From: Pinus tabuliformis
Taxonomy: Eukaryota > Streptophyta > Pinopsida > Pinales > Pinaceae
Direction of reading: 5' to 3'
DNA: 64,000 nt
Assembly: GCA_031772625.1 (NCBI GenBank)
Contig: CM062816.1
Span: 627,494,992 to 627,558,991 of the forward strand
The translations under genes were made by a program, and so were the position numbers. The first letter of the stretch is position 1. Every line of letters begins with the position of its first letter. Shown in pieces: positions 56,644-64,000 of the stretch. The notes under the pieces are model-generated. The model did not search any database. It was given only the letters and a program-made list of their open reading frames with translations, and was not told the DNA's origin.

Positions 56644-57786
56644 TGTTACACAGTAATTTGTCACTGCCTTCCTGTCAGTCACCCTGCTGTGCCAATCACT
56701 AAGCTTCATGCCTTCTGAACTGGCCCAAAAAAACCCATTTTCCTAAAGTTTTGTTCATCAGCGCGTCTGTTCCCAAAATACCCGCGATGACTGGCGCTCC
56801 ATAGTGTATCCCGCGCGCTGCCAGCTCGGAAGGACATCACTTTTCCGCGCTGGTCGCCAGCGCGTCTTTCCCGTGTTCTTCCGCGCTGACATGACTGTCC
56901 CAGTTATGTAGACGCGGCGACATCGCGTCAGTTGCCTCATAATCCGCGCTGATCCAGTTTGGGCGAATTTGTTCAAACAGCCAGCCTTCCAGATCACTCC
57001 AGGCTTGGTTGTTAGCTTTGTGAATGTCGACTCCCTTCTATGGCATGTCTGTTCGACCCTTTGCAACAACTTCCCTTGAAGATAAGCTCATCCTTCCACC
57101 CTTATAGGAGACTCCTTCTCCTATATAAACTTCCACCATTACCATGAGCAGCTAGTTTTTGGATAGTTAGACTTAGCTTGGAATAGCTTGGATTGTACAG
57201 AGCTTGTAGTGCTCAGATTGCTGCTATAGGTGTGGTGTGCTATGTGTGGAAGTGATTGATTGCTTAGGGAGGGTTGTTTTGTGTTATTTGTGTGAGAAAG
57301 AGAGTTGCTTGTCTTGGGAGAATCATCCTCAAAGGTGAATGCTTGAGATACATGCTGACTGGCCCCTCCTGAGAAGGTTACCGACGTCAGAACATTTGGT
57401 TGTACTCTTCTCTATTCTGATTAATAATAGATGACTGCTATTATTGTTCCATTCTCATTTGTCTATGCAATGGTTAAATGTGAATTACATCTTTTCTGAC
57501 TGATGTATGGTTGCTTTTACTAGATTTTACGCTTGTGTTTGTTTCCCCTTCGTGTGTGCAGGTATCTATTCGCGGAGATCGCGGAGGATTGTGACCAGCC
57601 GAAGCGGAGGAGCGAAGGCAACATCTCTTCGTCAAACGACAAGCGCAGGAATCCAAGTAGGTGCTCTTTACCTCTTGTTTAATTGTAATTAGGAACATGC
57701 GTAGCAGCATTGTGTGATTGTTGCTAGACCCTTGCTGGGCTAGTAGGGATCGCCTCTACCCGTAGAGGGGATTTACCTCTCCAACA
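56644..57786 (+). mobile_element. Solo LTR related to the Tat-type LTR (1,143 bp)
   Basis: TGTTACACAG...CTCTCCAACA flanked on both sides by GGGAT (56,639-56,643 and 57,787-57,791), a perfect 5-bp duplication. It has a TATA-like CTATATAAAC at 57,121. Its end (GGGATCGCCTCTACCCG then TCCAACA) resembles the Tat LTR end (GGATCGTCCTGCATAGG then CCACAACA), and GCGCTGATCCAGTT at about 56,946 also occurs in the Tat leader. GC-rich GCGC-containing repeats fill 56,760-56,960. No interior remains. Confidence 0.9.
57121..57130 (+). promoter_or_regulatory. TATA-like box of the solo LTR
   Basis: CTATATAAAC about 480 bp into the LTR, in the expected orientation and place for an LTR promoter. Confidence 0.5.
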
Positions 57787-57793
57787 GGGATGC

Positions 57794-57794
<1 letters not shown>

Positions 57795-57823
<29 letters not shown>
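57795..57823. repeat. TA microsatellite, second run
   Basis: About 14 TA units directly beyond the solo LTR target duplication and GCTT. Together with 56,410-56,446 it brackets the SINE. Confidence 0.9.
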
Positions 57824-57824
<1 letters not shown>

Positions 57825-59972
57825 ACATGGAATAAATCAACACATTTTAATAATAAAAGAAATTACAAAAATCCAATATATTAAACTAACTTAATATATC
57901 ATGTCAATGTAAAAATAAATATGAAGTCACATTTTTATATTTTTCGACTCTACTCAACTATCACATTGCACTCTTATGCGTTGATTTCTTCCCAAGGTAT
58001 TGTAATTATGCCGATAGGCATTATATAATGAGGTTCTTCTTGGCGACATTGTTCAGATTCATCATCATTAATAGGTGTTTCAAATCTCAACAATGTTCGC
58101 CTTTATTATATCAACAATGTTGACTTTATTACCCTTTATTACTGAGTGTCTCCTTTATCACCCTTTATCTTCTGAACTTCACTACCCATGTTACGTGCAT
58201 TCAATTCTGCTAGACCTAGAGACCTAGTGCCTTGTCTAGCTTAGATTTGATTTTGTGGGATAGAAGTCAAAGTCTGTCCCACTCACATTTACCCACCCAT
58301 CACTCCGTGAGGCCATAACCATGAGTGACAGAGAATTTCAACGCTTCAATTTTCGAATAGATGAACAAGTAAAAAAATTATACATACCGAAGAAGGAAAA
58401 GAAGCAAGATAAAATATGGACTACAAGTGATAAATGTATTAATCAATCCCTAACCAAAATAAAACCCCCCCTTGATTTGTCTCCAATTCTACAAGGATCA
58501 ATGTTGTTGTCAAGAAAAAAGTTCCCTTTTTCTATTATATGGTTGAGAATAACCATGAAGTTTGATCTCTTAATCTCTCGTATAGTAGAAGTATTTCATA
58601 GTTACTTCAAATCTACACATTTTAGCTCTTACCTAACACAACATTGGATTCACCACAAAGAAGCTATTTGTGAAACAGATTCAAACATTATTCATAATTG
58701 TAGACCCATTATGCATAGCTTGAGAGACATCCAGGAAAACTTCTCATTCAACTTAGGTTCTCATAAGATGAATGATATACATTATGTACTCTAAGGTATG
58801 CATATAAGGTATTGTAGGCACACATCAAAAGGGAAATAGGTGCACTGCATAATCTAAGGACCTATTGGGACATTGGAAAGACAATTTAAGCCCTACCATT
58901 AGCTTAAAATTTCAGACCTTGGCATTTCTTCATAGACTCAAATCCCTAACATTAGTTGGTACTCTCAAGAATAACACCAACTACTCTTAGGAAATATCTA
59001 ACCTATCTCAAAAAAAAATCTACCAAACAAATGAGCATACCTCACGAAGCAGTCCTTAGGCTAATAGTCTAATATCAACACGCAAAGTAGATGCCCATTT
59101 TGTGTAGATGCCTCTTCAATAAATTTAGAGCAGAATGACCGATGCGGTAGGCCCCAAAGCACATTTGAAAAGAAAGAACTTGTATACACTTCATAGGGTC
59201 TTCCCTATTGATCAGAAATGTCCAAATCTATAAGTTTGTGTTTCTCCTTTTTTTTTAATTAATTAGTTTATTTTATTTTATTTTATTTTCAAGATGTCGC
59301 CCTTCTTTTAGCCATAATCCAATACGTTGATGGAGTAAAGCACAACGTGAAACATGGCTATGTTTTGAGTACTGACTTAGTTCTAACATGTTCTCTAAAT
59401 TAGTTTCTTCAACCTTGATTGTCTCTTAGATGCATGAATCATAATTCTCTGCACCTACGAACATCTCTGCTCCTTCAGAATCATTGTTTATTGAATTTTT
59501 GTCTCCTTGGATGGAGGATATTTCCAAATTCAAACAAGGACGAAGGTGTTGACCACCCATTATCAACTAAATATCTAGGGCTCGCAAACCGTCCTCCTCC
59601 TTTCCAGCACAATGGTGAAAGGATGCCATGTGAAGACACAAAAGAGAATAGGCATCTTGCTAAATAGGCTCAACTAAATCCCATGGTGTTGAATGTAGTT
59701 GTTCCCAAACCATATCACGGGTTGCCTCTGCAGAATGAACATGCCCTATAGCTACAAGCATTATTAAGGAAAAATTTGTAAAGCCTCCTTGACATACTTT
59801 ATTCAATAGTTCGTCTCCTTGGGTATCTAAAGGTAGCATAACTCCTTTACCAGGCATTCGCAAGCGAACATGATGTTCAGGATCATTTTTGAAGAGAGGA
59901 CACGTGAGCATCATGCATCTAAGCCTCATCCATGTCGCCCTGTGTGGGCATTCATTTTTTCTTATTATTATG
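57824..59972. other. Unassigned stretch
   Basis: No family recognised. A 157-codon plus-strand frame at 58,321-58,794 starts ATG (MSDREFQRFNF) with Lys-rich and Ile/Phe/His-rich parts; it matches nothing I know and may be chance or a decayed exon. A TTTTA repeat lies at 59,267-59,289. Frames at 59,419-59,667 (+) and 59,660-59,929 (-) look like chance. Confidence 0.4.
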
Positions 59973-60895
59973 TGTTGGGGGAAGTGTATTTAGAATCCAA
60001 AGGAGCATAGGTTTCATTAAGTAATTAGATGTAATAATTATGATGTAGATTTAATATTTCTTATGAAATTTTAATCAAAGTCACAAGACACAAACCTACT
60101 CTACTACTCTACGGACATTAATTCACAATTTAGAACAAAAATCTCAGACATGAAATAAGAAATAAAACACATTCAAATAGTATTTTTCCTGGGGAAAACA
60201 AACTGCTAAAAACCCCAATGCCTGCTTGCATTAATATGAAGGATAAAGATGTATTACAATTGCTTTGCTAATTTGAGCACAACCTGCAAGTGCATAACCT
60301 ATCTCTTTGCTCACTAAGAAGCTATGACCGAGACTTAGTCAATTATCGCCTCTTCTTTAGCCCCTATTCCCTTGCGTAATTCCTTGAGAAATTAGACCCT
60401 TATTATTTAGTAATTTCTCCAAAATGGATTGCGCAATTCCCAAGGTTGATCATTAGGATGCATGGAACACCTGTACACTTCGGAATAGTCTACAACTGAT
60501 GTTACACTGCCTTGGAATCTCCACCTCAACTAGGTAGCTCAAATTCTCTACATGCACTAGCTATTTTGGATTGATTGATCAGTTAACTAGATGATCACTA
60601 AGTTTGACTAAAGTCCCACTGCACAACTAATCTTCCACTAGTTCCTCCAACAATTGGAACAAGTTTAATTGGAAACAACTTGAGATAACTGACTTTGATT
60701 TCTACAAATTAGTAATCAAACATGCTTAACAAAACCCTAAATCTTCCAACTCGAATTTATTGAGTAAACTGGGTGACATAAGCCATATCACACAAGTTAA
60801 CTACGTCCAAGTCGTCTGCTGATGTGGAAATTTGATTTTTCTCAATTTAATCAAGGAAAAATCAAATTAAGAATTTCTTACTGCATTTTTCAACA
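59973..60895 (-). repeat. 3' LTR of the copia element (923 bp)
   Basis: On the minus strand it opens TGTTGAAAAATGCAG directly after the polypurine tract and closes CTTCCCCCAACA, so the ends are TGTTG...CAACA. The lower end is a judgement, as the sister LTR is not visible. No gene inside. Confidence 0.65.
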
Positions 60896-60910
60896 CTCCC
60901 TCTTAGAGAG
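60896..60910 (-). other. Polypurine tract of the copia element
   Basis: On the minus strand TCTAAGAGGGAGTG precedes the LTR TG; AAGAGGGAGTGTTG is the commonest plant copia form. Confidence 0.8.
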
Positions 60911-62660
60911 AAATGGATTATCAACCACCCTTCTCTTGCTTCTGTGGAACTCGAGCTTCCCCTCTTGACAAGGCCTTTGTTAAAATGTCAGCATCTTATT
61001 CCTTTGTCATAATGTATTAGCAACAACATTATCTACCTCTGCACACAGTACCATAAATGGTGATACTAGATATCTATATGCTTGGATCGATCGTGAAAAA
61101 TAGGATTCTCGGAGAGCTTGATGCAACTTTGATTATCACAATAGATCACAGTTCGATTCATCATCTGACGAAAAAATCCAACAAGTATCTTTCTCATCTA
61201 GATCGCCTCACATGTTGCTTGACTTGAAACCATGTATTCTGCTTCTACCGAGCTAAGCGCCACAAATCTTTGCTTCCTATTGTACTAGGAAACAGTTGTA
61301 AACCCAACACTGAAAATTCCAACTAATGTACTATTTTTATCTAATGTACTCCTAGCCCAATCTGCATTTGTGAAGCCACGCAACTTCACTGCCTTTGTCT
61401 GTCTGTACCATAGTCCAAACTAGGTAGTGCCTCTAAAGTACGATAAAACACGCTTAGTTGCCTTCCAAAATAAATTGGTTGGCCTAATCATAGCTTGGCT
61501 CAGTTGGTTGACTACATAGCACATATTTGGTCGTGTGTTCACAAGATACATCACCGAAACCACTTATTATTGATAAATAGTAGCATCCACTTATCCACTT
61601 GAAGTGGCATCCTCCTCTCTTTAGTTAGTCACTAGAGGTGTCTCTATGGATTTGCAACTCTCCATGCAGAACCTTTATAATATCTCATTTTCATACTTGC
61701 CTTGGGAGAAAAAAAGTTCCCCATATCCTTGCCATACTTCCAACCCAAGGAAGTAGTGCATGAGACCCATGTCCTTCATTTCAAACTCCCTTGCAAGGTC
61801 CTCCTTGCAAGATTTGATTAGCTACTCATCACTAGTTAAAATCAAATCACCAACATATAAGATAATAATAAGCAATTTACCTTCTACCAAAATATGATAG
61901 AGGTTTGTACCCACCTCACTTTTGGTGAAGTCCAAACCAATGAGATAGTTATCGATCCTAGTCTACCAAGCATGGGGTGCTTGTTTGAGACCATACAATA
62001 CTCGCTTGAGTCTGCACATAGGAGACTCTCGATCAAAAGTCTCAAATCATTTTGGTTGCTCGATGTATACCTCCTCCTCAATAACTCCATTGAGGAATGT
62101 TGTTTTTACATCCATCTGGTGGATCTTCCACCTCATCTGTGCAACCAGAGCAAGAATTTATCTAATGGATGAGTATCTTGCTACAAGAGAAAATGTCTCC
62201 TCATAGTCAATCCCCTCAACTTGAGAGTACCCCTTGGCCACAAATATGGCCCTATACTTCTCTATGCTTCTATCTACTTCCTGCTTCACCTCGAAGATCC
62301 ATCTCGAACCCACAACTGATTTATCTACTAGTCTTGGGACAACTTCCCAAACTTTGTTCTTTACAATGGATTCGTATTCCTCCACCATTGCATCAACCCA
62401 TACAGGTTTCTCTACTACTTCCTCGAAAGAGGATGGCTTAGTGTCTACAAGCTCATTCATTAGAGCCATGTAGCCAACGTACAAATCAGGTGACCTTCTC
62501 TGCCTGCATTGATTTGAAGGAGCACCCACATTCTCCCTCGCATCCTGCATAAGTCTCTCAACTTCCCTAGTTCTTTTTCTGCCTTCTCTGGATGGTTCCA
62601 CTTGACTGGCTATCTTCACTCTTTGCTCCTCAATTTGTGGTTTCTCCACAACTTCTTAAG
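60911..62660 (-). pseudogene. pol: Copia RT and RNase H region
   Basis: RT start at 62,649-62,158: PSSFEEVVEKPVWVDAMVEE, YESIVKNKVWEVVPR, GSRWIFEVK, FVAKGYSQVEGIDYEETFS. RNase H wording near 61,100-61,260 (SSQATCEAIWMRKILV, LSENPIFHDRSKHI) and a DILTKALSRGK-like end near 60,960-60,990. These are textbook copia segments. Broken. Confidence 0.88.
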
Positions 62661-62849
62661 GTTCCTCATTTGGAGCTAAAATCTCCTCTTCTGGTGGGAT
62701 CTGAAGCTCCCTCTCAAGAGAGCACGACATCACTTTCTTCGCATCAAACTTTACATCCCTTCACACAAATGTCATTCTGAGGGATGGCATGTACACATGG
62801 TAATATTGGGGAGTTTCTAAGTAACCCACATATACCTCCATTTTTTTTT

Positions 62850-63620
62850 GTCGGCTATAACTTCTTCCTTGATTCTTTTGAGACATGGTAGTAAACAGAG
62901 GCCCTAAAAATCCTGAAGTGTGACACATCCGACTTCCTCCCCGAGAATGTCTCCTCTTGTGTAATCATGTCAAGAATTCGATGAGGACTCTGGTTCTGCA
63001 AATAGGCTATTGTATTGCATGCCTCAACCCACAAGTGCAGAGGTAGGCCTTGGTCATACAACATCGCCCTCGCTGCTCCCACAATGATACGATTCTTTCA
63101 CTCAACCACCCTATTCTATTGTGGGTTGTGGGGTGTTGTCAACTCTCATCGAATGGCTTCTTTTACACAAAATTTTTAAATCCATTCGACGCATACTCAC
63201 CTCCATTATCGCTCCTAAGAGCCTTCACCTTCTTGCCAGTTTATTTCTCAACTAGTGCCTTGAATTCTATGAACTTGGAGAGTTCCGCATCTTTCTTCCG
63301 CATGAAGAAGATACAACACTTCCATGAGAAGTTGTCAATAAAAATGAAAAAATATTTGTGCCTAGTAGTGGAGGCTGTCGATAAATGTCCACAGACATCA
63401 AAGTGGATCCTTTCAAGGATTTCATGTGCTTTGTTGTCCCGATCATGGAATATGGATTTTGTGTACTTTCCCAAATTACATCCTTTGCATACATCTTGTT
63501 GCTCAAGTGTTCCTTTGGTAAGGCCTATGGTTATCTATTGCATAATCTTCAGGCGCCATGATGCAAATGGCCAAGTCTTCTGTGCCAAAGTTCATTAACA
63601 TCATGGTTCTGCACCTTCTC
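62850..63620 (-). pseudogene. Copia integrase region
   Basis: A GAG_pre-integrase start near 63,600-63,560 (LWHRRLGHLHHGAL) is followed by HHCC-type CKGCNLGKY, then HFDVCGHLSTASTTRHKYFF, DNFSWKCCIFFM, and later YDQGLPLHLWVEACNTIAYL and SPHRIL. It lies upstream of RT on the minus strand, as in copia. Broken. Confidence 0.85.
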
Positions 63621-63695
63621 TGCCTTTGTGCTTTATTCAGTATAGTCTTCCACATCTAGCTTATACAGGTTCTTCACACAAACCTCGATCTCCTT

Positions 63696-64000
63696 TGTAA
63701 CAACCTCGAAATTAAAACATGCAACTAATTAGATCAATTATGCAATTTACAATCAACACATATCTATTCAACTAATTAGCATAGAATTTTTTAGGAATAG
63801 GAGCAAAGACAACTTACCTGTAGCGATGATATTCCTTACTTGTAATTCCGGAGTTGAACGTTATTGGAATCCCGCTACCCACAACAAAGTTTTGGGAACG
63901 ACTCTCCACTCAATCGTAGGCTCACCTGCATATAATCTTTCTACAACTGGCCACCCCCGAACCCTCAATCAACGTACTACTGCAAGGGAATCATTTGTCT
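63696..64000. other. Possible start of another LTR insertion, runs off the window
   Basis: Copia wording stops near 63,690 and TGTAACAACCTCGAAATT begins at 63,696, resembling the TGTAACAACCC opening of the LTR at 24,337. No gene or copia sequence follows to the window end. A single edge is not enough to prove it. Confidence 0.3.

Larger units (their letters stand above)
59973..63695 (-). mobile_element. Ty1/copia element, minus strand, 3' half
   Basis: 3' LTR (59,973-60,895), polypurine tract, RNase H, RT and integrase in minus-strand order, running toward the window end. Integrase before RT makes it copia. Broken, with several breaks. Gag, primer site and 5' LTR are not in the window. Confidence 0.88.

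Noticed and set aside
62169-62473. Plus-strand frames of 79-90 codons
   Set aside because: They are complements of the copia RT on the minus strand.

Overview
This window is a transposon-filled stretch of a large plant nuclear genome. The evidence is plant-type families throughout: Tat-lineage and chromovirus Ty3/gypsy elements, Ty1/copia elements with UBN2-like gag, a plant L1 LINE with a DUF4283/CCHC ORF1 and an RNase H, and a tRNA-derived SINE. AT-rich spacers and thick nesting suit a gymnosperm or another large-genome plant, but the sequence alone does not fix the species. I found no intact host gene, rRNA gene, functional tRNA gene or CRISPR array.

Layout. (1) 1-14,065: a long Tat/Ogre-like Ty3/gypsy element whose 5' LTR is cut by the window edge. 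Parts in order: tRNA-Arg-type primer site, long leader, an extra Pro/Ser/Gln/Thr-rich ORF1, gag, protease, RT-RNase H, integrase, a second archaeal-type RNase H downstream of integrase, an antisense gene with an intron (possibly plant-mobile-domain-like), a noncoding block rich in small hairpins, polypurine tract, 3' LTR. (2) 14,071-23,174: an older LTR element with a gag-like region but no recognisable pol (TR-GAG/LARD-like), carrying a copia-type solo LTR at 17,828-18,422 with a TGTGT target duplication. (3) 23,175-24,336: AT-rich spacer with a decayed tandem duplication. (4) 24,337-about 55,320: an old chromovirus stretched over 31 kb by insertions. A minus-strand copia relic (about 27.05-37.5 kb) carries a 7.3-kb LINE (about 28.56-35.89 kb). 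A minus-strand Ty3/gypsy element (38,465-48,721) lies inside the chromovirus gag and itself carries a 2.6-kb LTR-like insertion and a second LTR-like piece. (5) 55.3-56.4 kb: unassigned sequence with two unrecognised minus-strand frames. (6) 56,410-57,823: a SINE set in a TA microsatellite and split from its 5' flank by a solo LTR with a perfect GGGAT duplication. (7) 57.8-59.97 kb: unassigned. (8) 59,973-64,000: the 3' half of a minus-strand copia element, itself possibly interrupted near 63,696.

How the parts relate. The Tat element has the fullest accessory load: extra ORF1, second RNase H, antisense gene, a palindromic module in three places (leader, antisense-gene upstream region, LTR U3), and a family of CGAGC...GCTCG-TTAAAA hairpins in both noncoding ends. 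A second polypurine-tract-like motif between its sense and antisense blocks suggests that the 3' accessory block was added later. The nesting gives a relative order: chromovirus first (LTRs roughly 80% alike by eye), then copia and minus-strand gypsy, then the LINE and smaller LTR insertions. The Tat element is the youngest large one (4 differences in 130 visible LTR bases). All coding calls come from reading translated frames against remembered family motifs; no database search was run.
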